Assembly (NCBI RefSeq): GCF_024746795.1
Contig: NZ_CP080524.1
Span: 1,302,001 to 1,366,000, forward strand
Source of the DNA: Mesorhizobium sp. AR10
GTDB lineage: Bacteria; Pseudomonadota; Alphaproteobacteria; Rhizobiales; Rhizobiaceae
Direction of reading: 5' to 3'
Length of the DNA stretch: 64,000 nucleotides
The notes under the pieces were generated by a model that did not search any database, was not told the origin of the DNA, and worked only from the letters and a program-made list of their open reading frames with translations. Below are positions 53,401 through 63,193 of this stretch, in pieces; the first letter of the stretch is position 1, and each line of letters opens with the position of its first letter. The translations under genes were made by a program, and so were the position numbers.

Positions 53401-55250
53401 TCGGCAACGGCATGCTGTTGTCGCCGCAGACGCGGCTGATCGCCGCCTTCGACCATCGCGACATCTTCATCGATCCCGATCCCGACATGGCGGCTTCGAT
53501 GGCCGAGCGGGAGCGCATGTTCGCCCTGCCGCGTTCGAGCTGGCAGGACTACGACAAGACAAAACTGTCGGAAGGCGGCGTCATCGTCTCGCGCAGCCAG
53601 AAGTCGATCACGCTACCGGCGGCCGCGGCTGCAGCCATCGGGCTTGGCAAGACGACCGCCTCGCCGGTCGAGATCATGAACGCCATCCTCAAGGCGCCGG
53701 TCGACCTCCTGTGGTTCGGCGGCATTGGCACGTATCTCAGGGCATCGACCGAGACCAACGGGGATGTCGGCGACCGCGCCAATGACGCCATCCGCGTCAC
53801 CGCGCTCGACGTGCGCGCCAAGGTCATCGGCGAGGGCGCCAATCTCGGCGTGACGCAGCGCGCCCGCATCGAGTTCGGACTGAACGGCGGCCGCTGCAAT
53901 TCCGACGCCATCGACAATTCGGGCGGCGTCAACTGCTCCGACGTCGAGGTCAACATCAAGATCGCGCTGGCTTCGGCCATGCGCAAGGGATCGCTGACAC
54001 GGCCGGCGCGCAACAAGTTGCTGGCCGAAATGACCGGCGAAGTCGGCACGCTGGTGCTGTCCAACAATTACGAACAGACGCTGGCGCTTTCCATTGCCCG
54101 CAAGCGTGGCCTCGCCGACATTGCGCATCAGAGCCGCTTCATGGCGGCGCTGGAGGCGCGCGGCTTGCTCGACCGTGCCGTCGAGACGCTGCCGTCGCCG
54201 GTAGCGCTTGCCGAGCGCGAGGCGCGCGGCGAGCCACTGACCAGGGCCGAGCTCGGCGTGCTGCTTGCCTATGCCAAGATCGTGCTGTTTTCCGACATCG
54301 TCGCCAGCGACGTGCCGGATGATGCGCATTTCGACCGCGACCTGATGGGCTATTTCCCCGACCGCATGGCCAAGAAATATGGCGACGAAATTCGCAGCCA
54401 TCGCCTGCGCCGCGAAATCATCGCCCGCGTCGTCGCCAACGATCTGGTCAACCGCGGCGGACCGTCTTTCGTCAACCGGCTGCAGGAAGCGACCGGCCGC
54501 AGTGCCGCCGACGTGGTGCGCACCTTCGCCGTGGTGCGCGACGGCTTTGCGCTGCCGGCGCTATATCGCGAGATCGACGCCCTCGACAACCAGATCGACG
54601 GTCAGGTGCAGCTCGACCTTAATCAGACGGTTAGCCGGCTGATCTTCATGGCCAGCGGCTGGTATCTGAAGAACGATGCCGGCACTGCACCGCTCGGCCA
54701 GCGCATCGCCGAACTGCAGGAGGCGCGAAAGGCGCTCGAGCCGAAAATCGTTTCGCTGCTGCCGGCCTTCTCGCGCGAGCGGATCGAGGAGAAGCGGCAT
54801 GGCCTGTTCAAGGGCGGCGCGCCGGAAAAACTGGCCGAGCAGCTAGCGCTGGCCGTTGTGGCGGAACTCATCCCCGACATCGCGCTGACGGCGCGGATGG
54901 CGAATGCCGACATCGTCGCCGCAGCGAAAGCGTTTTTCGCGGTCAGCGACGCCTTCCGCATTCCGCGCGTCGAGGATGCGGCGCGCTCGATCACGCCGTC
55001 GGATTACTACGATCAACTGGCGCTCTCCCGCGCGACCGACACGATTGGTGCTGCCCGGCGCGGCATCGCGGTGGCAGCGCTCACCGGCCATGCCAGGGCG
55101 GCGGACCCGGTGGCGGCATGGCTGGAGGCCGGCGGCGAAAGGGTCGCGCGCATCCGCGAGCGGCTGCAGGCATTGACCGAGGGCGGCGACATCACCGTAT
55201 CGCGGTTGTCGGTGGCATCGGGGTTGATGAGTGATCTGACCGCGCGGTGA
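50451..55250 (+). CDS. gdh: NAD-specific glutamate dehydrogenase, large (180 kDa) class
   Basis: Oxidises L-glutamate with NAD+ to 2-oxoglutarate and ammonium, feeding the TCA cycle. At 1,599 aa it has the size of the Bac_GDH class known from Streptomyces, Pseudomonas and Caulobacter. The N-terminal half (about 1-770) contains ACT-like regulatory segments. The catalytic core has HLRFGPVARGGLRWSDR near 797, VPVGAKGGFYPKK near 838, SCD-type nucleotide region VVGVGDMSGDVFGNG near 981 and VIGEGANLGVTQ near 1126. The C-terminal 300 residues are helical. Single gene, with no partner in an operon. Confidence 0.96.
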   Translation: MASLKTASQSKKTSPVKGGTVKGSEKPGRLADYLLARAPAEDVAAYDAADLERAADLAGRAIAKHRKGDCVVAIDVDSGVVRQGRPLTVVTVVNDNMPFLFDSILGEITESAGEPLLVTHPVIVVRHGKSGVDEILGDGGFAKGDDSHDRLSVIHVHIGRLSVDQAEALAGRLKKILTQVRAAVTDWKPMLARLDQAISEFRYAPVPLDKASVTEAIAFLEWLRDDNFTFLGMREFKYTGGEKSGTLERAEKPGLGILSDPDVLVLRRGTEAVTTTPEIRAFLHGPEPLIVTKANAKSAVHRRIYLDYIGVKTYTAKGVLSGELRMVGLFTSTAYTRSVMKIPYLRSKAGTIIAKSGFNPGDHSGKALINVLESYPRDELFQVPVPILRKHAEAILGLVERPRVRALVRADQFDRFVSILVFVPRDRYDSVVREKVGAYLKTVFEGRLSAYYPAFPEGGLARVHFIIGRSGGKTPKIEQATIEAAIRDIVRTWDDALRETAAETGADAALTAIASRFSESYRDSFPPAVALTDAGRIAKINAANPIAIDYYRHADQKPHQAALKIFHHASPVALSRRVPVLENIGFRVISERTFEVGDDQSGMVFVHDMELENSYGKPIDLGDGGALFEDAFLSVWRGDIDNDGYNGLAQTAGLWSGEVTILRAYGRYLQQVGIPQSQDFIAAALNRYPDIARGLHALFIARLGPTAEGEGVVAAKHLKAKIKDALEDVPNIDDDTIIRRYLNLIEASLRTNHFVADTKEKGQSLAIKLDSHAVDGLPAPRPWREIFVYGSEVEGVHLRFGPVARGGLRWSDRAQDYRTEVLGLVKAQQVKNAVIVPVGAKGGFYPKKLPMSAGRDAIFEAGTSAYKNYVSSLLSITDNIGLDDVIPPAGVVRRDQDDPYFVVAADKGTATFSDTANAISEKHGFWLDDAFASGGSAGYDHKKMGITAKGAWEAVKRHFREMNRDIQTTPFTVVGVGDMSGDVFGNGMLLSPQTRLIAAFDHRDIFIDPDPDMAASMAERERMFALPRSSWQDYDKTKLSEGGVIVSRSQKSITLPAAAAAAIGLGKTTASPVEIMNAILKAPVDLLWFGGIGTYLRASTETNGDVGDRANDAIRVTALDVRAKVIGEGANLGVTQRARIEFGLNGGRCNSDAIDNSGGVNCSDVEVNIKIALASAMRKGSLTRPARNKLLAEMTGEVGTLVLSNNYEQTLALSIARKRGLADIAHQSRFMAALEARGLLDRAVETLPSPVALAEREARGEPLTRAELGVLLAYAKIVLFSDIVASDVPDDAHFDRDLMGYFPDRMAKKYGDEIRSHRLRREIIARVVANDLVNRGGPSFVNRLQEATGRSAADVVRTFAVVRDGFALPALYREIDALDNQIDGQVQLDLNQTVSRLIFMASGWYLKNDAGTAPLGQRIAELQEARKALEPKIVSLLPAFSRERIEEKRHGLFKGGAPEKLAEQLALAVVAELIPDIALTARMANADIVAAAKAFFAVSDAFRIPRVEDAARSITPSDYYDQLALSRATDTIGAARRGIAVAALTGHARAADPVAAWLEAGGERVARIRERLQALTEGGDITVSRLSVASGLMSDLTAR

Positions 55251-55338
55251 CGTTCCACATCACGCGAGATTGCCGACAAGAACTGCGCTATAGAGCGGAG
55301 CGGCGCCCTGTTTCGGGGCGTTGCTTCCGGGAGGGGAC

Positions 55339-56715
55339 ATGACTGAAATAACAGTGCAGCGGGCGTCGGGGCGCGGCATCTGGGGATGGATGCTGTTCGA
55401 CTGGGCGGCGCAGCCGTTCTTCACCGTCGTCACCACCTTCATCTTTGGTCCCTATTTCGTCTCGCGGATGGCGAGCGATCCGGAAACTGGCCAGGCGGCC
55501 TGGGGCTACGGCATCGCCGCTGCTGGTCTGGTCATCGCCGTGCTGTCGCCGATATTCGGCTCGATTGCCGACCAGACCGGCCCGCGCAAGCCGTGGATTG
55601 CTTTCTTCGCATCGATCAAGATCATCAGTCTTTGCCTGCTGTGGTTCGCCGCTCCTGGCTCGAACCTTTTCCTGGTCGTTTTCTTCTTCTCTCTCGCTTC
55701 GGTCGCGGCCGAGTTCTCGACCGTGTTCAACGATTCGATGATGCCGCGCCTGGTACCGAAGAGCGAAATCGGCCGGGTCTCGAACATGGCCTGGGGGCTT
55801 GGCTATCTCGGCGGCATGATCGCGCTGATCTTCGTCGTCACCTGTCTCGCGGGCTCGCCGGAGACCGGCAAGACGATCATCGGCATCGACCCGCTCTTCG
55901 GCCTCGACCCGAAGCTCGGCGAGGATGCAAGGGCTACGGGGCCGCTCTCGGCAGGCTGGTATTTCCTGTTCATCCTGCCGATGTTTTTCTTCACGCCGGA
56001 CGCCATCAAGGGCATTGCGATCGGGCCGGCGGTGCGCGAAGGGCTGTCGGAACTGAAGTCGACACTGGCCGAGGTGCGCCAGCGCAGCGGCATCTTCCGC
56101 TTCCTCGTTGCCCGCATGATCTATCAGGATGGCGTCAACGCGCTGCTGGCGCTGGGCGGGACGTTCGCGGCGGCAATGTTCCACTGGTCGATCACCGAGA
56201 TCGGCATGTTCGGTATCATCCTCAACGTCGTCGCCATCGTCGGCTGCCTGGTTGCCGCCCGTCTCGACACGGCGCTTGGCTCAAAGACCATCGTGATGAT
56301 TTCGCTTGTGCTGCTCAGCATCGCCACCATCGGCATCGTCTCGACCGGGCCGGGCTACACGCTGTTCGGCGCCTGGATGATGCCTGGAGCCGATAGCGGC
56401 GGGTTGTTCGGCACTCCGGCGGAGAAAGCCTACATCTTCTTCGGCCTGCTGATCGGGGTGGCCTTCGGGCCGGTGCAGGCATCGTCGCGCTCCTATATGG
56501 CGCGCAGCGTCACCGCGGCCGAATCCGGCCGCTATTTCGGCATCTATGCGCTGGCCGGACGGGCGACCAGTTTTGCGGCACCGTTCATGGTGGCGACGAT
56601 CACCTTGGCTAGCGGCTCGGCACGGCTCGGCATGGCGGCGATCGTGCTGTTCCTCGGCATCGGCATAGCGATTCTGATCCGCACGCCATATCCGGCCGAC
56701 CAGCCGGTGGAGTAG
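55339..56715 (+). CDS. MFS transporter, UMF1 (Atg22-like) family
   Basis: A 458-aa, 12-helix membrane protein with the UMF1 pattern (WGWMLFDWAAQPFFTVVTTFIFGPYF at the start, GSIADQTGPRKPWIAFF in loop 2-3). Such proteins are related to yeast vacuolar amino acid effluxer Atg22; the bacterial substrate is unknown. ATG 55339 is preceded by GGGAGGGG. Convergent with purH. Confidence 0.88.
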   Translation: MTEITVQRASGRGIWGWMLFDWAAQPFFTVVTTFIFGPYFVSRMASDPETGQAAWGYGIAAAGLVIAVLSPIFGSIADQTGPRKPWIAFFASIKIISLCLLWFAAPGSNLFLVVFFFSLASVAAEFSTVFNDSMMPRLVPKSEIGRVSNMAWGLGYLGGMIALIFVVTCLAGSPETGKTIIGIDPLFGLDPKLGEDARATGPLSAGWYFLFILPMFFFTPDAIKGIAIGPAVREGLSELKSTLAEVRQRSGIFRFLVARMIYQDGVNALLALGGTFAAAMFHWSITEIGMFGIILNVVAIVGCLVAARLDTALGSKTIVMISLVLLSIATIGIVSTGPGYTLFGAWMMPGADSGGLFGTPAEKAYIFFGLLIGVAFGPVQASSRSYMARSVTAAESGRYFGIYALAGRATSFAAPFMVATITLASGSARLGMAAIVLFLGIGIAILIRTPYPADQPVE

Positions 56716-56720
56716 CTTCG

Positions 56721-56754
56721 CTTCTCCTTCTCCAACAAGGGGAGAAGGAAGAAG
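56721..56754. terminator. Bidirectional terminator hairpin between MFS and purH
   Basis: CTTCTCCTTCTCC and the near-complementary GGAGAAGGAAGAAG form a purine/pyrimidine hairpin filling the short space between two convergent genes. Confidence 0.5.
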
Positions 56755-56757
56755 GCG

Positions 56758-58374
56758 CTAGTGCCGGAAATGCCTCACGCCGGTAAACACCATGGCGATG
56801 CCGTGTTCGTCGGCGGCGACGATGACGTCGTCGTCGCGCATCGAGCCGCCTGGCTGGATGACTGCTGTGGCGCCGGCTTCGATCGCCGACAACAGCCCGT
56901 CGGCAAACGGGAAGAAAGCGTCGGAGGCGACGACCGAGCCCTTGGTCAGTGACTCCGCCAGCCCCGCGCCCTCGGCTGCGTCGAGCGCCTTGCGCGCGGC
57001 GATGCGCGAGGAATCGACGCGGCTCATCTGGCCGGCGCCGATGCCGACCGTGGCGCCGTCTTTTGCATAGACGATGGCGTTCGATTTGACGTGTTTGGCG
57101 ATGCGGAAGGCGAATTTGAGATCGGCCATCTCAGTCGGTGTCGGCGCGCGCTTGGTCACCACCTTAAGCTCGAGGTCGTCGACCACGGCATTGTCGCGCG
57201 ACTGGATGAGCAGGCCGCCGGCAACGGATTTGACCGTCGTGCCGAGCGTGCGTGGATCCGGCAGGCCGCCGGTCACCAGTAGACGCAGGTTTTTCTTCGC
57301 CGCGACGATTGCCGCCGCCTCGTGGGTCGCGTTGGGCGCGATGATGACCTCGGTGAAGGTCTTGACGATCTCTTCGGCGGCCTCGGCATCGAGGATGCGG
57401 TTCATGGCAACGATGCCGCCATAGGCCGAGACCGGGTCGCAGGCCAGCGCCTTGGCATAGGCCGCCGTCAGCGACGCACCTTCGGCGACGCCGCACGGGT
57501 TGGCGTGCTTGATGATGGCGACGGCGGCGGAGTGGGCCGGATCGAACTCGCCGACCAGTTCGAAGGCGGCGTCGGTGTCGTTGATGTTGTTGTAGGAAAG
57601 CTGCTTGCCCTGAAGCTGGCGCGCGGTGGCTACACCCGGGCGCTTGTCGCCGGTGACGTAGAAGCCGGCGCTCTGGTGCGGGTTCTCGCCATAGCGCATG
57701 ACGGCGTCCAGCCTGCCGCCGAAGGCGCGCCATGTCGGGTGCTCGATCTCCAGCGCTTCGGCGAACCAGCCTGAGATCGCCGCATCATAGGTGGCGGTGC
57801 GGGCAAAGGCCTTGGCTGCCAGCTTCTTGCGGAAATCCAGCGACAGCGCGCCGAAATTCATCTCCAGAGCATTGAGCACCGAGGCATAGTCGTCGGGGTC
57901 GGTGACTATGGCGACGTAGGCATGGTTCTTGGCAGAGGCGCGGATCATCGCTGGACCGCCGATGTCGATGTTCTCGACGATCGACGCATAGTCGGCACCG
58001 GAGCGGCGGACCTCCTCGAACGGGTAGAGGTTGGAAACCAACAGATCGATCGGCTCGATGCCGTGATCGTGCATCGCCTTGGCGTGTTCGGGGTCGTCGC
58101 GCACGCCAAGCAGCGCGCCATGCACCGAGGGGTGCAGCGTCTTGACGCGGCCGTCCATGATCTCGGGAAAGCCGGTGAGCTCTGAGACGTCACGCACCGC
58201 CAGGCCCGCCTCGGCGATTGCCTTTGCCGTGCCGCCGGTCGAGACCAGTTCGACGCCGGCGGCTGCCAGGGCCTTGGCAAAGTCGATGAGGCCGGTCTTG
58301 TCGAAGACGGACAGCAGCGCGCGACGAATCGGGACGAGGTCGGGTGCTGGAATGTTTTTGCTGGCGACGGCCAT
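56758..58374 (-). CDS. purH: Bifunctional AICAR transformylase/IMP cyclohydrolase
   Basis: Catalyses the last two steps of IMP synthesis. The 538-aa protein has an N-terminal IMP cyclohydrolase of MGS-like fold (about 10-150: [40 protein letters not shown] segment) and a C-terminal transformylase (about 210-538, with YGENPHQ, KHANPCG and the closing [25 protein letters not shown]). ATG 58374 with AAAGG is preferred over the frame start at 58392. Gene order purH-heparinase-rsmB-htpX is usual in Rhizobiales (from memory). Confidence 0.97.
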   Translation of the reverse strand: MAVASKNIPAPDLVPIRRALLSVFDKTGLIDFAKALAAAGVELVSTGGTAKAIAEAGLAVRDVSELTGFPEIMDGRVKTLHPSVHGALLGVRDDPEHAKAMHDHGIEPIDLLVSNLYPFEEVRRSGADYASIVENIDIGGPAMIRASAKNHAYVAIVTDPDDYASVLNALEMNFGALSLDFRKKLAAKAFARTATYDAAISGWFAEALEIEHPTWRAFGGRLDAVMRYGENPHQSAGFYVTGDKRPGVATARQLQGKQLSYNNINDTDAAFELVGEFDPAHSAAVAIIKHANPCGVAEGASLTAAYAKALACDPVSAYGGIVAMNRILDAEAAEEIVKTFTEVIIAPNATHEAAAIVAAKKNLRLLVTGGLPDPRTLGTTVKSVAGGLLIQSRDNAVVDDLELKVVTKRAPTPTEMADLKFAFRIAKHVKSNAIVYAKDGATVGIGAGQMSRVDSSRIAARKALDAAEGAGLAESLTKGSVVASDAFFPFADGLLSAIEAGATAVIQPGGSMRDDDVIVAADEHGIAMVFTGVRHFRH

Positions 58375-58468
58375 AGGCTGGCGGCCTTTCACGGCTGGAT
58401 TGGAAGAAGCCCGCGCCGTAGCATATGAGGCTCGGAAATCAAGCCGGGCGCTTCGTCACGGCAGACAG

Positions 58469-60193
58469 TCAGTTGGTTTCGGGATAGCCGGCGATGGTCG
58501 TGCGCGTCAGCTGCCAGTGGACCTCTGATATTTCCGAGGCCTTGAAAGCAAGCACGATCTGGCGGCTGCGGCGTGGGCCGCCAAGCCCGGCGAAATAGAT
58601 CGATTCCTCGACCTCGGGTGCCACTTCGGTGCAGGTGAACACCCAGGTGTCGCCCTGGTCAGCGGTCAGCACCAGGCGGTCATGCTCGTCCTGCAGCAGG
58701 TTTATGTCGGGATGGATATGGAAGCGCACCGTGACGAAATCGCGACCGTTGTTGCGGATCGCAGCATTGCCGGGCCGCTGAATGCGGTCCCTGCCGGCGA
58801 GCACGTTGCCTTCCGTCGACAGTTTCAGTTCGCGCTCATGCAGGAAGCCGAAACGCTGGATATAGCCGTCGTGGCGGGCGACGAAGCCCTGCATGCCCTT
58901 CTGGTCGATGCGCTTGCAGGGCACATGCTGCGGGCCGTTGATGAGAGGCGTGCCGAGCAGGTCGTTGACGCGCAGCGAATGGCTGAAACGTGCCGACGAG
59001 GTGTCGTTGATGGTGGCGGTCGAGTGCGCGGCGGTGGCGCGGGCCAGCGGCCGGAACTCGGCGGCGCCATAGGTGTCGATGCCGGCATTGACGATGTAGT
59101 GCTGGCGGCCGGACGACAGTTCGAAGGCCATGCAGCCAGCGTGCGCGGCATTGGAAACGTCGACGGGCGGTGGCAGGCCGGTATCGGCAATCACCGTTAC
59201 GCCACCCATGGACAAGCGCTCATAGCCCGAATGCGGCGCGTGCAGCAGCGGTGCGCCGGCGGTGTCGTCATGGCGCAGAATGGTGGCAATGCGATCGTGG
59301 ATGGTCGCGCCCATGCCGTTGAAGCGGGCGAGGCTGCCATCCTGGTGGCGAAAGAAGCGCAGCGCCGGCAGCATGCGGTCGATGGCGCCCATCAAGGCGG
59401 CAGGCGGCGTCTCCGCCTGATTGGCATAAGTCTGGCGCAGCGGCAGAAGGTCGGCGAGGAGTTCCAGAACAGTCATCGGGTTGCGGGAGATATGGCCGCC
59501 GTCGGGAAGGATCTGGCGCTCCAGCTCCTCGGCGAGGTTACGGGTGGCGCCGCGTAGCGCCGATGCAGGCGCCGGCAGCGACAAAGCTGCAAACGCCAAT
59601 GCGATGCGGGCGCGCAGCCTGTCCTTGCCGTCCGGCATTTCGCGGGCCATCGACCTGAGATAGCGGATCTGTACGGCAAGCGATTTCAGGAAAGACCGAT
59701 AGAAGGGAAATTCGGCGCCCTGCAGCACGACCGAGGAATGTTGCAGCCAGGCAATGACGCGCTTAGCCGTAGTGCCCGGCTCCCAGGCGACGCCGGAAAT
59801 ATGGTTGCCATGCATGGCGATCCAGTCGGAAACCAGCGCGCGCGCATTGGCGGCGGCGAGCTCGGTGCCGGCGGCGCGCATATGGCGCAGCCAGCGAAAG
59901 CCGTGCAGCGTCTTCAGCCAGCCGCGATTGGGCACCTCGATCTGGAAGGGCGACTTGCCGCCGGTCTCGACCAGATGTCCCGACAGCGGATAGCGGCCAT
60001 AGTAGATCTCAAGCGCGATCTGCGGGTCGGCGAGGCGCAGATCCGGCGGCGCGATCAAAACGCGTTCCGGCGTACGGCCGGAATAGCGCCAGCGATAGAC
60101 TGGCCCGGCACGCAGGCGCCGGCGCGCTTTGCGCCAGAACTCCCTCGCGACAAGCGTCCAAAGACGCGTCGTGCTGCTGGCAGCAAGTGCCAA
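58469..60193 (-). CDS. Heparinase II/III family protein
   Basis: A 574-aa protein with an N-terminal helical toroid (about 80-330, including YLRSMAREMPDGKDRLRARIALAFAALSL) and a C-terminal Hepar_II_III beta domain (from about 340: PHSGYERLSMGGVTVIADTG, then the HSTATINDTSSARF catalytic-like segment). Such proteins act as polysaccharide lyases; in rhizobia the substrate of this conserved copy is unknown. No signal peptide is visible. The frame begins at a TTG at 60241, but the TTG at 60193 follows an AGGAGGGG site and is preferred. Confidence 0.87.
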   Translation of the reverse strand: MALAASSTTRLWTLVAREFWRKARRRLRAGPVYRWRYSGRTPERVLIAPPDLRLADPQIALEIYYGRYPLSGHLVETGGKSPFQIEVPNRGWLKTLHGFRWLRHMRAAGTELAAANARALVSDWIAMHGNHISGVAWEPGTTAKRVIAWLQHSSVVLQGAEFPFYRSFLKSLAVQIRYLRSMAREMPDGKDRLRARIALAFAALSLPAPASALRGATRNLAEELERQILPDGGHISRNPMTVLELLADLLPLRQTYANQAETPPAALMGAIDRMLPALRFFRHQDGSLARFNGMGATIHDRIATILRHDDTAGAPLLHAPHSGYERLSMGGVTVIADTGLPPPVDVSNAAHAGCMAFELSSGRQHYIVNAGIDTYGAAEFRPLARATAAHSTATINDTSSARFSHSLRVNDLLGTPLINGPQHVPCKRIDQKGMQGFVARHDGYIQRFGFLHERELKLSTEGNVLAGRDRIQRPGNAAIRNNGRDFVTVRFHIHPDINLLQDEHDRLVLTADQGDTWVFTCTEVAPEVEESIYFAGLGGPRRSRQIVLAFKASEISEVHWQLTRTTIAGYPETN

Positions 60194-60338
60194 AACCCCT
60201 CCTGATTGTCCTCTACCCCAACACAAGTTTATATGATTCAAGAACTTATGCGAAGGCGAATTCCACTGACGTGGAAGAGCTCACCCGTTGCCGCACGATC
60301 CCCCCTAAAAAAGTCGGCAACCTTTGCTTGAGGGCCTT

Positions 60339-61721
60339 TTAGCCGGTTCTGCGCATGCGAGCGGCAAAGAACCCGTCCAGGCCGGAAACGCCTGGGGAAC
60401 CAAGGTCAAGATCGGCGGGTGTGGTGCGCAGCGTCCCTTGTGGCGTCAGAAAGGCATCGATGCCGGCGATCTCGCCCGGCCGCAGCGGATCGTCGGCGAC
60501 CCCGGGTGTTTTAACGAGGAAGCTGCGATGCAGATCCTCGCCTTCACGCGGGTCGAGCGAGCAGTTGGAAAAGACGATTCGTCCGCCGGGCTTGACCAGG
60601 GTGACGGCCCGGGCGAGCAGCCGCCGCTGCAGGTCGGCGAGCTTTTCGACGTCGGCCGCCGTCTTGGTCCACGGCACGTCGGGATGACGCCGCACCGTGC
60701 CGGTGGAAGAGCAGGGTGCGTCGAGCAGAACGGCTTCGAACAGTTCCTCCGGCTCGTATTTGAGCAGGTCGGCCTGGACGATCTCGGCTGACAGGCCGAG
60801 GCGTTCGAGATTCTGCGTCAGCCGCGCCAGCCGGTTCTTCGACGTGTCGACCGCAGTGACTTTTGCACCGCCAAGAATCAACTGGGCGGTCTTGCCGCCA
60901 GGCGCGGCGCAGAGATCGGCAACGCGCAGTCCCTGCACATCGCCGAACAGCCGCGCAGGGAAACTCGCCGCCGCATCCTGAACCCACCAGGCGCCATCTT
61001 CGAAGCCGGGCAGTTCGGTGACGGACGCGCTGAGTTTCTCCACCCGAATTGTGCCGGTCGGAAGCACGATGCCGCCGAGCTTTTCGGCCCACAGCGCGGG
61101 GTCGGACTTGACCGAGAAGTCGACCGGCGCCTCAACGCGGTGGGCAGCCAGAATTTGCCCGGTCTTGTCGACGCCATAGGCGGCTTTCAGCCGGTCGGAA
61201 AACCACTTCGGCGCCTCATCGGTGGCGGCAAGTGCTGCCGCCAGTTCGGCTTCCTTCGCCCGCGCGAGCGTGCGCAACACGCCGTTGACGAGGCCGGAGA
61301 AGCGCACCGTGCGTGGGTCGGACTTGGCGTGGGTCACGGCGAGGTCGACGGCGGCGCTGTCGGGAATGTCGAGGAACAGGATCTGCGCCGCCGCCACATG
61401 CAGGATATGCGAAAGCGCGGTGGCGTTGGGCGGCAGCGGCTTTTCCAGGCGGCGCGCCAGCAACCCGGCGATGGTCATGCGGTAGCGCAGCGCAGTCACC
61501 AGTATGGCGCGCACCAGGCCACGATCACGCAGGTCGAGCGCCTTGTATTGCGGATGGCCGTTCTCGTGGTCGGTCAGCCCGTCCAGCGGCGTCCTGGCGT
61601 CGATGACGGCGGCAAGCAGGCGGGCGGCCGCCTTGCGGGCGGCGAGGCCGGCCACGGGTCCGTCGGGGCTGCCTGTTTCACGATCGGCTGAGATTGCTGG
61701 CCGCGGTCTGGCTTCGCTCAC
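60339..61721 (-). CDS. rsmB: 16S rRNA (cytosine-C5)-methyltransferase, RsmB family
   Basis: SAM-dependent methyltransferase that modifies 16S rRNA near C967. In 460 aa, an N-terminal NusB-like domain (about 25-160) precedes the Rossmann methyltransferase: SAM site [19 protein letters not shown], catalytic Cys in [18 protein letters not shown] and the second Cys in [15 protein letters not shown] 61721 overlaps the htpX stop; the longer upstream frame is ignored. Cotranscribed with htpX. Confidence 0.94.
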   Translation of the reverse strand: MSEARPRPAISADRETGSPDGPVAGLAARKAAARLLAAVIDARTPLDGLTDHENGHPQYKALDLRDRGLVRAILVTALRYRMTIAGLLARRLEKPLPPNATALSHILHVAAAQILFLDIPDSAAVDLAVTHAKSDPRTVRFSGLVNGVLRTLARAKEAELAAALAATDEAPKWFSDRLKAAYGVDKTGQILAAHRVEAPVDFSVKSDPALWAEKLGGIVLPTGTIRVEKLSASVTELPGFEDGAWWVQDAAASFPARLFGDVQGLRVADLCAAPGGKTAQLILGGAKVTAVDTSKNRLARLTQNLERLGLSAEIVQADLLKYEPEELFEAVLLDAPCSSTGTVRRHPDVPWTKTAADVEKLADLQRRLLARAVTLVKPGGRIVFSNCSLDPREGEDLHRSFLVKTPGVADDPLRPGEIAGIDAFLTPQGTLRTTPADLDLGSPGVSGLDGFFAARMRRTG

Positions 61722-62728
61722 GACCAACGACCCTTGGGTCCGGTCGGATTGCGGCCCCAGGGATTGGATTTTGGCTTGGCCGGTTGCGCCTCTGGCTCGG
61801 CCTGTGCTGCCTTCTCCCACGGGCCTGACGGCTGTTGCTCGTCTGCCTGCCGTGGCGCTGGCTGCGGCGTCGCAGCTGCCTCGGTCATGTCCCGCGCCAT
61901 CGCCTGCAGAGCGGCGATGCGGTTGTCGGTGTTCGGGTGGGTGGAAAACAGACTGTCCATGCGCTCGCCGGAAAGAGGATTGATGATGAAGAGGTGGGCA
62001 GTCGCCGGATTGCGTTCGGCATCCGGGTTGCGGATGCGTTCGGCGCCACGGGCGATCTTGTCAAGGGCCGAAGCCAGCCACAGCGGGTTTCCGACGATCT
62101 CGGCGCCGCGCCGGTCGGCCTCGTATTCACGGGTGCGGCTGACCGCCATCTGCACGATCATGGCGGCGAACGGCGCCACGATCATCGCCACCAGCACGCC
62201 GACAAAGCCGAATGGGTTGTTGTTGTCGCGGTTGCCGCCGAAAAAGAAGGCGAAATTTCCGAGCATCGAGATCGCGCCGGCAAGCGTGGCGACGATCGTC
62301 ATGGTCAGCGTGTCGCGGTGCTCCACATGGGCGAGTTCGTGCGCCATCACCGCCGCGACTTCCTCATGCGACAGCTGTTGCAGCAGGCCGGTGGAGGCGG
62401 CAACCGCGGCATTTTGCGGGTTGCGACCGGTGGCGAAGGCATTCGGCTGCGGGTTGTCGATGAGATAGGTCTTCGGCATCGGCAGACCGGCGCGCTGGGC
62501 CAGGCCCTGCACGATGGCATAGTATTCGGGCGCGTTTTTCTCGTCGACCTCGACTGCGCGGTTCATCGACAGCACCATCTTGTCGGCGTTCCAGTAGCTG
62601 AACAGATTGGTGGCAGCGGCGATCAGCAAGGCGATCATCATGCCGCCGGTTCCGCCGATCAGAAAGCCGACGCCCATGAACAGCGCCGTCATCGCGGCAA
62701 GAAGCATGGCGGTGCGGATGGTGTTCAT
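61718..62728 (-). CDS. htpX: Membrane zinc metalloprotease HtpX
   Basis: Heat-shock-linked membrane protease of the M48 family (336 aa) that degrades misfolded membrane proteins. Two N-terminal helices, zinc motif HELAHVEH near residue 130, the third ligand Glu in [10 protein letters not shown], and a second helix pair are visible. The C-terminus is an extended Pro/Gln-rich cytosolic tail, longer than in E. coli. Its stop overlaps the rsmB start (GTGA). Confidence 0.96.
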   Translation of the reverse strand: MNTIRTAMLLAAMTALFMGVGFLIGGTGGMMIALLIAAATNLFSYWNADKMVLSMNRAVEVDEKNAPEYYAIVQGLAQRAGLPMPKTYLIDNPQPNAFATGRNPQNAAVAASTGLLQQLSHEEVAAVMAHELAHVEHRDTLTMTIVATLAGAISMLGNFAFFFGGNRDNNNPFGFVGVLVAMIVAPFAAMIVQMAVSRTREYEADRRGAEIVGNPLWLASALDKIARGAERIRNPDAERNPATAHLFIINPLSGERMDSLFSTHPNTDNRIAALQAMARDMTEAAATPQPAPRQADEQQPSGPWEKAAQAEPEAQPAKPKSNPWGRNPTGPKGRWS

Positions 62729-62833
62729 CGTCTGCTCCGTCTCGGGCTGTGGTAAAAAGGGGTCGATCCTTGCGTGTTCATCGCTATATGATGGGAAACG
62801 CTAGGCCCTGTTTCAATCCGCCGGAAATATCGC

Positions 62834-63055
62834 ATGGTCGACCAGCCCAGTAAAACAGACGCCGTCCCCGGTCGCGACGCACCGCAAAAGGCGTTGTCTC
62901 CGGCGGCCAGCCGCGCGCTGGCGGAAGCCAAGGCGCGCCGTGAAGAGTATCGCGAAAAAGAAGCCGCCGTGCCGAAGGAAATCGGCGGCCGCGGCGGCAA
63001 GGAGCCCGGCCGCTATGGCGACTGGGAAGTCAAAGGCCTGACCAGCGACTTTTAG
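62834..63055 (+). CDS. DUF1674 protein, SDHAF4-like succinate dehydrogenase assembly factor
   Basis: A 73-aa protein with the DUF1674 ending GGKEPGRYGDWEVKGLTSDF, the part conserved with mitochondrial SDHAF4, which binds the flavinated SdhA subunit and promotes complex II assembly. Residues 20-48 form a charged helix (ASRALAEAKARREEYREKEA). Divergent from htpX. Its stop lies at the edge of a large palindrome. Confidence 0.9.
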   Translation: MVDQPSKTDAVPGRDAPQKALSPAASRALAEAKARREEYREKEAAVPKEIGGRGGKEPGRYGDWEVKGLTSDF

Positions 63056-63193
63056 GGGTGTGTTGATATTCAGGTGATGCCGGCCTGCAAGCGGCGGTTC
63101 CCTGCGCTTCCGGTGCTCACGTACAAAAGTACGCTCCGCTCCGGTTCTCCGGAACCATCGTTTTCGACTCGGCCTGAATCTCAACACACCCTA
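63054..63193. repeat. Intergenic palindromic element closing two convergent genes
   Basis: Outer arms GGGTGTGTTGAtATTCAGG (63056-63074) and its complement (63173-63191, one mismatch) enclose about 100 bases that include ACGTACAAAAGTACGC and an imperfect CCGGTTCTCCGG hairpin. The left end overlaps the DUF1674 stop and the right end overlaps the HAD gene stop (TAG), so it is a natural bidirectional terminator candidate. Confidence 0.75.
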
